64,000 bases of DNA from Streptomyces sp. ASQP_92 (GTDB taxonomy: Bacteria > Actinomycetota > Actinomycetes > Streptomycetales > Streptomycetaceae), in the NCBI RefSeq assembly GCF_025399895.1, contig NZ_JAODUA010000002.1, positions 682,001-746,000 on the forward strand, given 5' to 3'. Below, piece after piece: positions 25,731-34,044 of this stretch; position 1 is the first letter of the stretch; every line of letters starts with the position of its first letter. A model generated the notes under the pieces. It ran no database searches, was not told the DNA's origin, and saw nothing but the letters and a program-made list of their open reading frames with translations. Made by a program: the position numbers and the translations under genes.

Positions 25731-25809
25731 TAAGGGGTTCCTCTCTCCGGTCGTCGGCCGAGCGGGCTGGGGTGCGCGGTGCACTCCGCCTTCTCGGGTG
25801 GTGACATCA

Positions 25810-25831
25810 CTGTACATACTAGTAGGTACAG
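25810..25831. promoter_or_regulatory. 22-bp TetR-type palindromic operator
   Basis: CTGTACATACT and AGTAGGTACAG are inverted arms with a single mismatched pair, centred on TACTAGTA, about 80 bp upstream of the tautomerase start. The size and continuous symmetry fit a TetR-family operator in a divergent promoter. Confidence 0.7.
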
Positions 25832-25838
25832 TGGGGTC

Positions 25839-25914
25839 ATGGGGATCTCTGGCCCTGGGCGGGATGCCCTTGCTCGACGCCCAACTCCTGTGTCCAGCCA
25901 GCGCTTTGACGTAG
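25839..25914 (+). pseudogene. possible remnant of divergent TetR regulator
   Basis: Just after the 22-bp operator an ATG opens MGISGPGRDAL, which resembles the start of a TetR regulator. Removing one base after GRDAL would restore LLDAQLL, the expected first helix, but the real reading drifts into the 3' end of the antisense glutaminase gene. A TAG at 25912-25914 closes the alternative frame. No DNA-binding helices follow. I read it as a truncated regulator; chance resemblance over so short a stretch is possible. Confidence 0.4.
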
Positions 25915-25916
25915 CG

Positions 25917-26834
25917 TCAGAAAACCGACAGGCCCGTCAACGTCGTGAAGCGGTCCAGTGCCGCCACCCCCGCCACCGAGTTGCCGCGCTCGTCCAGGCC
26001 CGGGCTCCAGACGCACAGGGTGCAGCGGCCGGGCACGACGGCGATGATGCCGCCGCCGACGCCGCTCTTGCCGGGCAGCCCCACACGGTGGGCGAAGTCG
26101 CCGGCCGCGTCATAGGTGCCGCAGGTGAGCATGACCGCGTTGATCTGCTTGGCCCTGCTGCGGGTGAGGAGGGACGAACCGTCGGCGAGTATGCCGTGCC
26201 GGGCCAGGAAACCGGCGGCGCGCGCCAGGTCGGCGCAGGACGCTTCGAGGGAGCACTGGCGGATGTACTGGTCCAGGAGGTCCGGCACCGGGTTGCCGAT
26301 GTTGCCGTAGGACGCCATGAAATGGGCGAGTGCGGCGTTGCGATCGCTGTGGGCGGCCTCGGAGGTGGCGACCTGCTCGTTGAAGTCGAGGCGGTCGTTG
26401 CCGGACTCGGTGCGAAGGAACGTGCGCAGGGTCCCGGCCGCGTCGCCGGTCAGGGTCTGGAGGCGATCGGTGACCACGAGCGCGCCCGCGTTGATGAACG
26501 GGTTGCGCGGGATCCCCGCCTCGTACTCCAGCTGCACCAGCGAGTTGAAGGGGTTTCCGGAGGGCTCGCGCCCGACGTGCTCCCAGAGCTCCTCGCCCTC
26601 CCGGGAGAGGCACAGGGCGAGGGTGAAGACCTTGGTGATGGACTGGGTGGAGAACGGGTGCTGCCAGTCGCCCACCCCGTAGACGGTGCCGTCGAGTTCG
26701 GCGACGGCCATTCCGAACCGCCGGGGGTCGGCCGAGGCCAGGACGGGGATGTAATCGGCCGGGCGGCCGCGGCCGGGGGTGGCGGCGATCTCGGTGGCGA
26801 TGCGGTCCAGGACCGACTGGAAGGACGTGGACAC
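25917..26834 (-). CDS. glsA: glutaminase A
   Basis: A 305-residue glutaminase of the serine-dependent family that converts glutamine to glutamate and ammonia. The SxxK catalytic pair is S65-I-T-K68 in FSTQSITKVF. Other family segments are NPFINAGALV, the region around SYGNIGNPVPDLLDQYI, MLTCGTYDAAGDFA and KSGVGGGIIAVVPG. GTG 26834 matches the normal length of about 305-310 residues and has GGAG ten bases upstream; the frame extends 15 codons further to 26879 without conserved sequence. It is preceded by the dehydrogenase gene on the same strand. Confidence 0.92.
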   Translation of the reverse strand: MSTSFQSVLDRIATEIAATPGRGRPADYIPVLASADPRRFGMAVAELDGTVYGVGDWQHPFSTQSITKVFTLALCLSREGEELWEHVGREPSGNPFNSLVQLEYEAGIPRNPFINAGALVVTDRLQTLTGDAAGTLRTFLRTESGNDRLDFNEQVATSEAAHSDRNAALAHFMASYGNIGNPVPDLLDQYIRQCSLEASCADLARAAGFLARHGILADGSSLLTRSRAKQINAVMLTCGTYDAAGDFAHRVGLPGKSGVGGGIIAVVPGRCTLCVWSPGLDERGNSVAGVAALDRFTTLTGLSVF

Positions 26835-26995
26835 GCTCAACTCGCTCCGGCTTTCTGCGGCACTGCACGACCCCACCACCCTACGGCCCCGACGGCAGAC
26901 GTTCCTACGCGGCCGCCCAGGTGGGGGGCGGTCTTTCGGTCGGCAGTGGGGGCGTGGAGCGGGGGATCGGGCCGTGGCGAGGGCGCGAGCGGCGG

Positions 26996-27946
26996 TTACG
27001 CGAAGCCGAGGCGCGGATCGGTGCCGGTCAGTTCACAGCTGGCGGCCCACAGCCCGGCGGCGACACGGGGATCGGCCATGTGGGCCGGGACGGGTTCGAG
27101 CCGTGGGGTCCCCCGTAGGCCGAAGACCCTCGGTCCCCACAACTGGCCTCCCCGCACTTCCGGGTCGAGGACGGCCCGCACGATGGGCCAGGCACCGGCG
27201 TCCTTGCCCTGCACCATGAGCCCGGCGGGCAGGGCGCGCAGCCGCTCGCCGGGAGTGGTCAGGTGGATGGGCGGCCGGGACGGGGTGAGGGAGTCCAGGG
27301 CGCCGCCGGGGTGGGCCACCACGCTGAGCACCGGGCTGCCCAGGGCGCGCAGATGCCGGTCGAGTGCGAAACCGAAGGACATCTGCGCCAGCTTCGACCG
27401 CCCGTAGGTGCGCTTGGGCCGGTAGTCCTCGTGCGCGTGCAGATCGTTCAGGTCCAACCGCTCGGAACGCGCCGCGAAGCTGCCCACCGTCACGACGCGG
27501 GCCGCCGGTGCCGCCGAGAGCAGCGGGGCCAGGTGCTGGGTGAGGGCGAAGTGGCCGAGGTGATTGGTGGCGAACATCAGCTCGTGGCCGTCCTTGGTCT
27601 CGCGGCGCGGCGGGTCGTCGAGCGCGATCCCGGCGTTGTGGACCACGGCGTCGAGGTGATCGAGGTCGAGCCGGTCCGCGGCGGTCTTCAGGGACGAGGG
27701 ATCGGCGAGGTCCAGGTGGAGGTGGCGCAGGTCGGCCCCGGCGGCGCGGGAGCGGATCGAGGCCATGGCCGCGTCGGCCTTCGCGGCGTCCCGGCTGCCC
27801 AGCACCACGACGGCGCCGGTGGCGGCGAGCTGCTCCGCGACGAAGTAGCCGATTCCGGCGTTGCCCCCGGTGACCAGGAAGGCCCTGCCCTCGGCCGACG
27901 GGAGCCGGTGGACGTCCCACGAGCGGTTCTGGGGTGCGGAAGACAC
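26996..27946 (-). CDS. short-chain dehydrogenase/reductase
   Basis: A 316-residue SDR-family oxidoreductase. The cofactor motif TGGNAGIG, the NAG strand motif (VVHNAGIAL), the catalytic Ser in VTVGSFAA and YGRSK (Tyr and Lys of YxxxK) are all present. The closest relatives are retinol-dehydrogenase-like SDRs of about 300 residues that use NADP. GTG 27946 follows AGGAG by nine bases; the frame runs open to 28024. The substrate is unknown. A 161-bp gap separates it from the downstream glutaminase gene, so linkage is uncertain. Confidence 0.85.
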   Translation of the reverse strand: MSSAPQNRSWDVHRLPSAEGRAFLVTGGNAGIGYFVAEQLAATGAVVVLGSRDAAKADAAMASIRSRAAGADLRHLHLDLADPSSLKTAADRLDLDHLDAVVHNAGIALDDPPRRETKDGHELMFATNHLGHFALTQHLAPLLSAAPAARVVTVGSFAARSERLDLNDLHAHEDYRPKRTYGRSKLAQMSFGFALDRHLRALGSPVLSVVAHPGGALDSLTPSRPPIHLTTPGERLRALPAGLMVQGKDAGAWPIVRAVLDPEVRGGQLWGPRVFGLRGTPRLEPVPAHMADPRVAAGLWAASCELTGTDPRLGFA

Positions 27947-28329
27947 GATGACAGGCTCCTTGCGCTGGGGCAGTGTGCTCACGGGGAGCACCGGCCCGTC
28001 CAAAGTCGCAACCTCCGCCGACATTCCGCCGACACGTCGCGATCACCACCGACAGAGTCCCGACACGCCATATTCGGGTGCCGCCCGGTCCCGGTGATGG
28101 GTACGGTTGCGGCCAGGGGGCGCCCGGTGCGCGGGACATGGGTACTTCGGTGCCAGAGGACCGGGTTCGGCCCGGCGGCCGGGAGCGATCCCGGCAGTGG
28201 TGTAAGCAGCACACTGGCTTAATTCACTACCCATGGCCGACCTTGATCTCGGGCGCCCCCTGTTCGCGAACCACGCCTCCGAGCCGCACCTCGGGTCGGC
28301 ACGCAGCGGACGCGGCGCATGACACGAAC
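27947..28329. other. gene-free spacer
   Basis: About 380 bp with no frame that has coding character. It should contain the promoter of the dehydrogenase gene, whose upstream sequence includes several CCGACA repeats, but I could not assign -35/-10 boxes with confidence. Confidence 0.4.
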
Positions 28330-28359
28330 GAGGGGGCTTCCCCGGCGGGAAGCCCCCTC
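28330..28359 (-). terminator. terminator after MFS transporter
   Basis: A perfect 13-bp stem (28330-28342 with 28347-28359; arms GAGGGGGCTTCCC and GGGAAGCCCCCTC) around a CGGC loop, 38 bp beyond the transporter stop. Confidence 0.85.
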
Positions 28360-28396
28360 GCGCGATCCGCTCCGCACCTTGCGGAGCCGGGGCGTC

Positions 28397-29848
28397 TCAG
28401 GCGCGCTGCGCGGCGACGAGTTCCGCCGCCTCCTCGTCGGTGGCGACCGACGGCGGCGAACCCTCCAGCGGCTTGCGGGCGGTCTCCTTCATGGCGAGCG
28501 CGGCCACCAGGCCGACAAGACCGGCCAGCATCGTGTAGAAGGCGGGCATCAGGTCGTTGCCGGTCGCGCCGATCAGGCCCTGGACCACGAGCGGCGTCGT
28601 ACCGCCGAACAGCGACACCGAGATGTTGAACCCGATGGAGAGCGAGCCGTAGCGGATCGCCGTCGGGAACAGGGCGGGCAGCGCCGAGGACATGGTGCCC
28701 ATGTAGCAGACCAGGGCGAGACCCAGCAGGAGCAGCCCGGTGAAGACCGCGGCCGTGCCGCCCTGCTTGATGAGCAGGAAGCAGGGCACCGCGAGCACGA
28801 TGAAGCCGAGCGAGCCACCGATCAGGACCGGCTTGCGGCCGACCCGGTCCGAGAGCCGGCCCACCGAGTTGATGATTGCCATCAGCACGATCATCACGGC
28901 CACGATGGACATCAGGCCGGCGGTCTCGTCGAAGCCAAGCGTGGAGAGGTAGGTCGGCATGTACGAGAGCAGCATGTAGTCGCAGATGTTGAACGCGGCC
29001 ACCAACGCCAGGCACAACAGCATCGCCCGTCCGTTGCCGAAGAGGATGCGCTTGAGCGGCAGCTTCTCGTGCTCGACGGCGGAAGGCCCCGCTTCCTCCA
29101 GCTTCTTGAAGGCGGGGGACTCGTCGAGCTTCAGCCGCAGATACAGGCCGACGACGCCGAGCGGCCCGGCCACCAGGAACGGAATCCGCCAGCCCCACTG
29201 CTGCATCGCGTCATCGCTGAGCAGCACGGTGAGCGCGGTCACCAGGGACGCGGCCACGGTGTAGCCGATCAGCGTGCCGAACTCCAGGAAGGAACCCCAG
29301 AACCCCCGGCGCTTGTCCGGTGCGTACTCCGCGATGAACGTGGCGGCGCCCCCGTACTCGCCGCCGGTCGAGAAGCCCTGGACCATGCGGCACAGGATCA
29401 GCAGGACGGGCGCCCAGACGCCGATGGTCGCGTAACTGGGGATCAGGCCGATCGCCAGCGTCGCCGCGGCCATCATGATCATGGTGAGGGCGAGGATCTT
29501 CTTCCGTCCGACCCGGTCACCGAGCGGCCCGAAGAACATGCCGCCCAGGGGCCGGACCAGGAAGGCGGCGGCGAACGTCGCCAGCGACGCGATGACCTGC
29601 ATGGTGTCACCGGCGCCGGAGAAGAAGACCTTGCCGATGATGACGGCGAGATAGGAGTAGACGCCGAAGTCGAACCACTCCATGGCATTGCCCAGCGCCG
29701 TGGCCTTGACCGCGCGCTTGACGGCGGCCTCGTCGGTGACGGTGATGTCCGAGCGGCGCAGCGCGGGGTTGCGCCTGCGATGAATCGCCCGGAACAGGGA
29801 ACGGTGCCGGGTGACTGCCTCTGGTTGATGATCTTCGGTGCTCAGCAC
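28397..29848 (-). CDS. MHS-family (ProP-like) MFS transporter
   Basis: A 483-residue secondary transporter with twelve predicted membrane helices. MHS-type features are the first helix NAMEWFDFGVYSYLA, the loop 2-3 signature PLGGMFFGPLGDRVGRKKIL, GFSTGGEYGGAATFIAEYAP in helices 4-5, and a second RLSDRVGRKP loop. Such proteins take up betaine/proline, dicarboxylates or related acids with protons. GTG 29848 leaves a cytosolic N-terminus of about 45 residues; the ribosome-binding site is weak (GAGAGA). It is divergent from the kinase gene across 327 bp, which hold the two promoters and no further gene. Confidence 0.88.
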   Translation of the reverse strand: MLSTEDHQPEAVTRHRSLFRAIHRRRNPALRRSDITVTDEAAVKRAVKATALGNAMEWFDFGVYSYLAVIIGKVFFSGAGDTMQVIASLATFAAAFLVRPLGGMFFGPLGDRVGRKKILALTMIMMAAATLAIGLIPSYATIGVWAPVLLILCRMVQGFSTGGEYGGAATFIAEYAPDKRRGFWGSFLEFGTLIGYTVAASLVTALTVLLSDDAMQQWGWRIPFLVAGPLGVVGLYLRLKLDESPAFKKLEEAGPSAVEHEKLPLKRILFGNGRAMLLCLALVAAFNICDYMLLSYMPTYLSTLGFDETAGLMSIVAVMIVLMAIINSVGRLSDRVGRKPVLIGGSLGFIVLAVPCFLLIKQGGTAAVFTGLLLLGLALVCYMGTMSSALPALFPTAIRYGSLSIGFNISVSLFGGTTPLVVQGLIGATGNDLMPAFYTMLAGLVGLVAALAMKETARKPLEGSPPSVATDEEAAELVAAQRA

Positions 29849-30139
29849 GCAACGTCTCTCTCGTTCGGCAACTGCAGGGGTGGCGGGTCGGACTGTCGCC
29901 GGACGGCTCACCCGCCGACGGCGTCCTCCGCCGAGCCCGCTTCCCGGACGGCCATGGCGCCGCGCCCCATGAAAATCGCCTCCACCTGCGTTGATCGCGT
30001 TTTCCGACAGAGGTACGTCTGGCCGCTTCCGCTGATCCCAAACGGGGTGGCCGAGAGCGCGATGCCGAACCGGGAGGTGCTCCCGGCCCGGCGGAGGAGT
30101 CGCTTGAGGCGGCCCGGGCGGGGTGCGTCGCAAAACGGT

Positions 30140-30168
30140 TTGACCTTGGTGGGGCCGGGCGCTGGGAT
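30140..30168 (+). promoter_or_regulatory. promoter for a leaderless transcript
   Basis: TTGACC (30140-30145) and TGGGAT (30163-30168) are separated by 17 bp. The A of ATG 30176 is eight bases past the -10 box, where transcription should begin, so the message would have no leader. Confidence 0.6.
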
Positions 30169-30175
30169 GGCGGCC

Positions 30176-31093
30176 ATGAGCGCGACACGGATGCACCCCG
30201 ATGAACACCCCATGAGCGACGACCTCGTGAGGCGGCTGATCGCCGGGCAGTTCCCGCGGTGGGCGGGCCGTGCGGTGGAGCGGTTCGCCTCCGGTGGCAC
30301 GGTCAACGCCATGTACCGCCTCGGCGACGATCTGGTCGTACGGCTGCCTCTGGTGGCGGGCGGAGCCGGTGATGTGCTGATGGAGCAGGAGTGGCTGCCG
30401 CGCCTCGCGCCTCTGCTGCCCACGCCCATCCCCGAGGTGCTCGGCTTCGGGCGGCCCGCCCAGGGGTACCCGTGGCCGTGGTCGGTGTACCGGTGGCGGA
30501 ACGGCGAGAACCCGGAAGCGGGAGCGTTGCGGGAGCCCCTCGCGCTGGCCGAGGACCTGGCCGGGTTTGTGAAGGCGATGGGGAGCGTCACCCTGCCCGG
30601 GGCGCCAACTGCCCACCGGGGTGGGCCACTTGGCACCCTCGACGAGGAGACCCGCCACGCCATCCGGCTGCTGCGCGACATCCCCGAGGAGGGGGTCGAC
30701 TGCGACGCGGCGGAAGCCGTATGGCAGGACGCGCTGCGCGAGCCCGACTGGGACGGCCCGCCGGTATGGCTGCACGCCGACCTCATGCCGGGCAACCTCC
30801 TGGTGGAGCGGGGCCGGCTCGCGGCGGTGATCGACTTCGGGTGCGCGGGCGTCGGCGATCCCGCGTGCGACCTGTTTCCCGCGTGGAACCTGCTCCCGGC
30901 CGACGGGCGGCAGGTCTTCCGCGAGGCGCTCGGCGTGGACGACGCGATGTGGCGCCGAGGCCGCGCCCGCACACTCTCCCAGGCCCTGATCGCGCTGCCC
31001 TACTACCGGACCACCAACCCCTCGATGGCGCGCAACGCCCGCCATGTGATCGGAGAGGTGTTGCGAGAGGTGCGGGTTCAGGTCGCCAAGTAG
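30176..31093 (+). CDS. aminoglycoside phosphotransferase-family kinase
   Basis: A 305-residue protein of the APH/choline-kinase fold. The catalytic loop HADLMPGN places H200, D202 and N207, and the metal motif IDFGCAGVGDP places D220. The N-lobe shows SGGTVNAMYRLGDDLVVRLP, the nucleotide loop and Lys-equivalent strand. Whether it phosphorylates an aminoglycoside or a cell metabolite cannot be told from sequence; many streptomycete members are not resistance enzymes. ATG 30176 is chosen because a good promoter places transcription at this base. In-frame ATGs at 30167, 30191 and 30212 are alternatives. Confidence 0.82.
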   Translation: MSATRMHPDEHPMSDDLVRRLIAGQFPRWAGRAVERFASGGTVNAMYRLGDDLVVRLPLVAGGAGDVLMEQEWLPRLAPLLPTPIPEVLGFGRPAQGYPWPWSVYRWRNGENPEAGALREPLALAEDLAGFVKAMGSVTLPGAPTAHRGGPLGTLDEETRHAIRLLRDIPEEGVDCDAAEAVWQDALREPDWDGPPVWLHADLMPGNLLVERGRLAAVIDFGCAGVGDPACDLFPAWNLLPADGRQVFREALGVDDAMWRRGRARTLSQALIALPYYRTTNPSMARNARHVIGEVLREVRVQVAK

Positions 31094-31133
31094 CTTACGC
31101 AGCAGCCGAATTGGCGGTGCGGATGCGCCGATG

Positions 31134-31159
31134 CCCGGCCAGGTGGCGACCTGGCCGGG
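31134..31159 (+). terminator. terminator after APH-like gene
   Basis: CCCGGCCAGGT (31134-31144) and ACCTGGCCGGG (31149-31159) pair perfectly around a GGCG loop, 40 bp past the stop. The spacer up to 31310 also has repeated CGGCCTCGGGG blocks near 31195 and 31258. Confidence 0.85.
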
Positions 31160-31310
31160 GCGCGTCGAGGGGGGCCCGGCGAGCGGCTACCCCCGGCCTC
31201 GGGGAGGTGGGAGCTTCCCCTCGGCCTGGGGCGAGGTCGGTCCAGCGGCTTCCCCCCCCGGCCTCGGGGAAAGGCCGGCCCAGCGGGTTCCCCCGCGCCG
31301 CAGGGCGGTC

Positions 31311-32633
31311 TCAGCCGAGCGGCTTCTCAAGGACCGCCTTGCGGTGGCTGAACGTCTCGATGGAGTAGCGGCCGTGGTAGTTGCCCATCCCGCTCTCGCC
31401 GACCCCGCCGAACGGCAGGTCGGAGACGGTCAGATGGGCGAGCGGCAGACCGAAGCCCAGGCCCCCGGACGACGTCTCCGCGGCCAGGCGCGCGCGGGTG
31501 CCGTCCGACTCGGTGAAGGCGTACAGGGCGAGCGGCTTGTCGCGGTCGTTGATGAACCCGATGGCCTCGTCCAGGTCCGCCACCGTGACGATGGGCAGGA
31601 TCGGCCCGAAGATCTCCTCGCGCATGACGGGTGACGCGGGGTCGACGTCGGCCAGGACGGTCGGCGCGATGTACTTGGCGGCCCGGTCGGTGCCGCCACC
31701 GGTCACGGTCCGGCCGGAGTCGAGCAGCGAGCTGAGCCGGTCGAAGTGGCGCTCGTTGACGATCCGCCCGTACTCGCGCGCCTCGCGCGGCTCGGCACCG
31801 AAGAGCTGCTCCACGGCGCGGACGAACTCGGGCTCCAGGGCGCGGGCGGTCTCCGGGTCGGTGAGGACGTAGTCCGGCGCGACACAGGTCTGCCCGGCGT
31901 TGAGGAACTTGCCGCGCGCGAGCCGGTCGGCGACCACGGACAGGTCGGCCCCGCGGTCCACGAACGCCGGGGACTTTCCGCCCAGTTCGAGGGTGACCGG
32001 AGTGAGGTGCTCGGCGGCGGCCCGCATCACGATCCGGCCGACCGTGCCGTTGCCCGTGTAGAAGATGTGGTCGAAGCGTTCCGCCAGGAGCGCGGTGGTC
32101 TCGGGCACGGCGCCTTCCACCACGGCGACGGCGGCGGTGTCGAGGTGGCGCGGCAGCAACCGGGCCAGCGCGGCGGAGGTCGCCGGTGCCAGCTCACTGG
32201 GCTTGACCACCACGGTGTTGCCCGCGGCCAGCGCGCCCAGCATCGGCGTCAGGAGAAGCTGGACCGGATAGTTCCAGGGGGCGATGACCAGGACGACGCC
32301 CAGCGGGTCGTACTGGGTGTGCGCCGTCGCGTCCGCGCCGAGGTGCGCCGGAACCGGGGCGGGCTCGGGGCGCAGCCACTCGGCGAGGTGCTCCAGGGTG
32401 TGGTCGATCTCGCGCACGGTGAAGTCGATCTCGGTGCGGAAGGCCTCGGTGGAACTCTTGCCGAGGTCGGAGTGGAGGGCCTCCGCGAGCTCGGCACCGT
32501 GCGTCGTGAGCATCTCGCGGAGTCGGCGCAGCTGCGTGGTACGCCACTCGATGGGCTGGGTGCGCCCGGAGCGGAAGGTGGCGCGCAGCCGCGCGACGAT
32601 CTCGGCGGGCTGCTCGGGGGTGTGGTCGTTCAC
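31311..32633 (-). CDS. NAD(P)-dependent aldehyde dehydrogenase
   Basis: A 440-residue aldehyde dehydrogenase of the short class-3 type that oxidises aldehydes to acids. Catalytic Cys250 lies in NAGQTCVAPDY and general base Glu216 in TLELGGKSPA; the cofactor region has APWNYPVQL and VVVKPSE. The C-terminal half contains EEIFGPILP, and the end is the FSHRKAVLEKP tail typical of this subgroup. GTG 32633 with a GCGAGG element is preferred to the longer frame opening at 32723. Upstream is an unusually AT-rich stretch (about 32695-32755), presumably its promoter. The substrate range is unknown. Confidence 0.9.
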   Translation of the reverse strand: MNDHTPEQPAEIVARLRATFRSGRTQPIEWRTTQLRRLREMLTTHGAELAEALHSDLGKSSTEAFRTEIDFTVREIDHTLEHLAEWLRPEPAPVPAHLGADATAHTQYDPLGVVLVIAPWNYPVQLLLTPMLGALAAGNTVVVKPSELAPATSAALARLLPRHLDTAAVAVVEGAVPETTALLAERFDHIFYTGNGTVGRIVMRAAAEHLTPVTLELGGKSPAFVDRGADLSVVADRLARGKFLNAGQTCVAPDYVLTDPETARALEPEFVRAVEQLFGAEPREAREYGRIVNERHFDRLSSLLDSGRTVTGGGTDRAAKYIAPTVLADVDPASPVMREEIFGPILPIVTVADLDEAIGFINDRDKPLALYAFTESDGTRARLAAETSSGGLGFGLPLAHLTVSDLPFGGVGESGMGNYHGRYSIETFSHRKAVLEKPLG

Positions 32634-32835
32634 AGTGCCTCGCTGATCAGTGCCGACCCGGCGGTGGGGGCCGCGGGTCTCTCCGAAAGGTTGATGCATA
32701 TACCAACCATTGAGATCGGCCAATCATTCCAATATCGCCACCACTACTTCTCGTGACGAGTCCGGAACGGGGTGCGAGGTGGGGAGTGGCTGGCCTGCCA
32801 CGGCGCTCGGCACCGAACGGCATCGGGGCGCAGCG

Positions 32836-32982
32836 GCTGCCCGGACGGACCGCCCCCACGCTCGCCGCGACCACCATCGCGATGGCCACGCACTGCGCCG
32901 CCGAGAGACCTTGGTGCAGGACGAGGTACCCCGCCGGCGCGGCGACGGCCATCGCGATCGCCGGCTCGTCCAGGCGCGGAAA
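32836..32982 (-). pseudogene. C-terminal relic of an EamA/RhtA-type exporter
   Basis: On the minus strand a 49-residue stretch matches the end of EamA-family drug/metabolite exporters: RLDEPAIAMAVAAPAGYLVL, then LSAAQCVAIAMVVAASVGAVRP. In intact members this is the last two helices (LEPAVAALxGxLVLGExL...). The preceding eight helices are absent, and no start codon suits a real gene. It sits in the 537-bp spacer 32634-33170, which otherwise holds no recognisable gene. Confidence 0.6.
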
Positions 32983-33170
32983 ACGGGCGCCCGCACGGGA
33001 GTTGAGCAGGAGGTGCGGCGCGCACGTCATCGCGCCCCGTGGTCCTGGCCCGGCGCGAGGGCCCGGGGCGCCCGGCCATCCCCGACCTGCCGGCCCTCGC
33101 GCGCCAGGTGCTCGCACCCCGCGATGTCTGAGCAGCGGGAGGCCGCCGCAGGCGCGCCCTCCGGTGACAC

Positions 33171-33521
33171 CTACATGCGGGGCTGGCCGTAGTACCGGGC
33201 GAACCGCTCCAGATACGAGGGTTCCGCGGCATGCTCGGCCGGGTCGTACTCGGGAGCGTTGCGGATCTCCTCCTTGGTCCGGCCGACCTGGACCGTCCGC
33301 TCGGCGGTGTCGATGCGTGTGATGGTTCCGACGGGCAGCAGCACCCGCTTGCCGAAGATCCAGACTCCGGTGTCGACCACGAGATAGGCGGCGCCGACGG
33401 TCTCGGAGTGGTCGTCGATCTTGCCGATATGACCGTCGGTGGCTTCCACCCGGTAGCCGACGAGCTCAACTCCCGCCCGATACCCGGCAGTTGGGTGGTA
33501 GTCCCAGATGTCGTCGTTCAC
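33171..33521 (-). CDS. PRC-barrel domain protein
   Basis: A small 116-residue protein with a PRC-barrel-like fold: VGYRVEATDGHIGKIDDH, AAYLVVDTGVWIFGKRVLLPVGTITRID, and a C-terminal helix ending YLERFARYYGQPRM. Such domains occur in photosynthetic reaction centres, in RimM and in stand-alone stress-associated proteins; the partner here is unknown. The GTG at 33521 has GAGAGG five bases upstream. A 25-bp tandem duplication directly upstream repeats the purine-rich GGAGAG sequence. Confidence 0.8.
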   Translation of the reverse strand: MNDDIWDYHPTAGYRAGVELVGYRVEATDGHIGKIDDHSETVGAAYLVVDTGVWIFGKRVLLPVGTITRIDTAERTVQVGRTKEEIRNAPEYDPAEHAAEPSYLERFARYYGQPRM

Positions 33522-33527
33522 AGCTGC

Positions 33528-33577
33528 CTCTCCGGTCTCGCTGTTCCTGCGGCTCTCCGGTCTCTCTGCTCCTGCGG
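33528..33577. repeat. two tandem 25-bp units at PRC-barrel leader
   Basis: Units at 33528-33552 and 33553-33577 match at 23 of 25 positions; both begin CTCTCCGGTCTC and end TCCTGCGG. On the gene strand each unit carries a GGAGAG element, so the leader has two candidate ribosome-binding sequences besides the proximal GAGAGG. Confidence 0.75.
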
Positions 33578-33805
33578 CCGTGCCGCTCCTCGATTGCGGT
33601 GAACGTACGCCGACGACCCGGCCGCCGCACCTCGGCCCGGCCGCCGTGTGACGCAGAGTGATGCTTCGGGGTGCGAATGGTGGGGGTGTGGGTCACGACG
33701 GGGCGCGGTCAGGGCCGGGCCGCCGGCCGAGGGTGACGCGGGGCCGCTCGGAGCGGCGTCGCGCGCCACCGCCTCCCTGCCCTTCGTCCGATGCCGGAGC
33801 ACACG

Positions 33806-34042
33806 ATGCTGTCGCCCCACTGGTACGTCGTCCACGCCCTCCTCTCCCTGCTGCGCAGCAGGGAGAGGAGGGCCGTCCGGTCGCCGCTGGACTCGGGGGC
33901 CCTTCAGGCCCGGGACGATGCCGCGTACACGCTGTGCGTCCTGATGGGGGAGCGTTCGATGGCCGCGGCGGTGGAAGCGGCCGAGCGCTATCTGGCCCGC
34001 GCCCGGGAAGCGGCGGAAACCGGGGGCCAACCGGCCCTGTAG
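33806..34042 (+). CDS. small DUF5133-like protein
   Basis: A 78-residue protein starting MLSPHWYVVHALLSLLRS. The middle DDAAYTLCVLMGER and the Ala-rich last helix (AAAVEAAERYLARAREA) resemble the streptomycete DUF5133 family, usually found as short regulators of unknown action; the assignment is from memory. ATG 33806 has GGAG six bases upstream; ATG 33791 would add five residues. A perfect 38-bp palindrome lies within codons 11-23. Confidence 0.6.
   Translation: MLSPHWYVVHALLSLLRSRERRAVRSPLDSGALQARDDAAYTLCVLMGERSMAAAVEAAERYLARAREAAETGGQPAL
33836..33873. repeat. 38-bp perfect palindrome inside a gene
   Basis: The arms are 33836-33854 (GCCCTCCTCTCCCTGCTGC) and 33855-33873 (GCAGCAGGGAGAGGAGGGC). 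They are fully complementary with no central spacer, and sit within the small DUF5133-like gene, coding for ALLSLLRSRERRA. Confidence 0.9.
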
Positions 34043-34044
34043 GG

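Noticed and set aside
28319..30175. Continuous plus-strand open frame leading into the APH-like gene
   Set aside because: The part before 30176 is antisense to the MFS transporter and has a His/Arg/Gln/Asp-rich composition typical of shadow frames.
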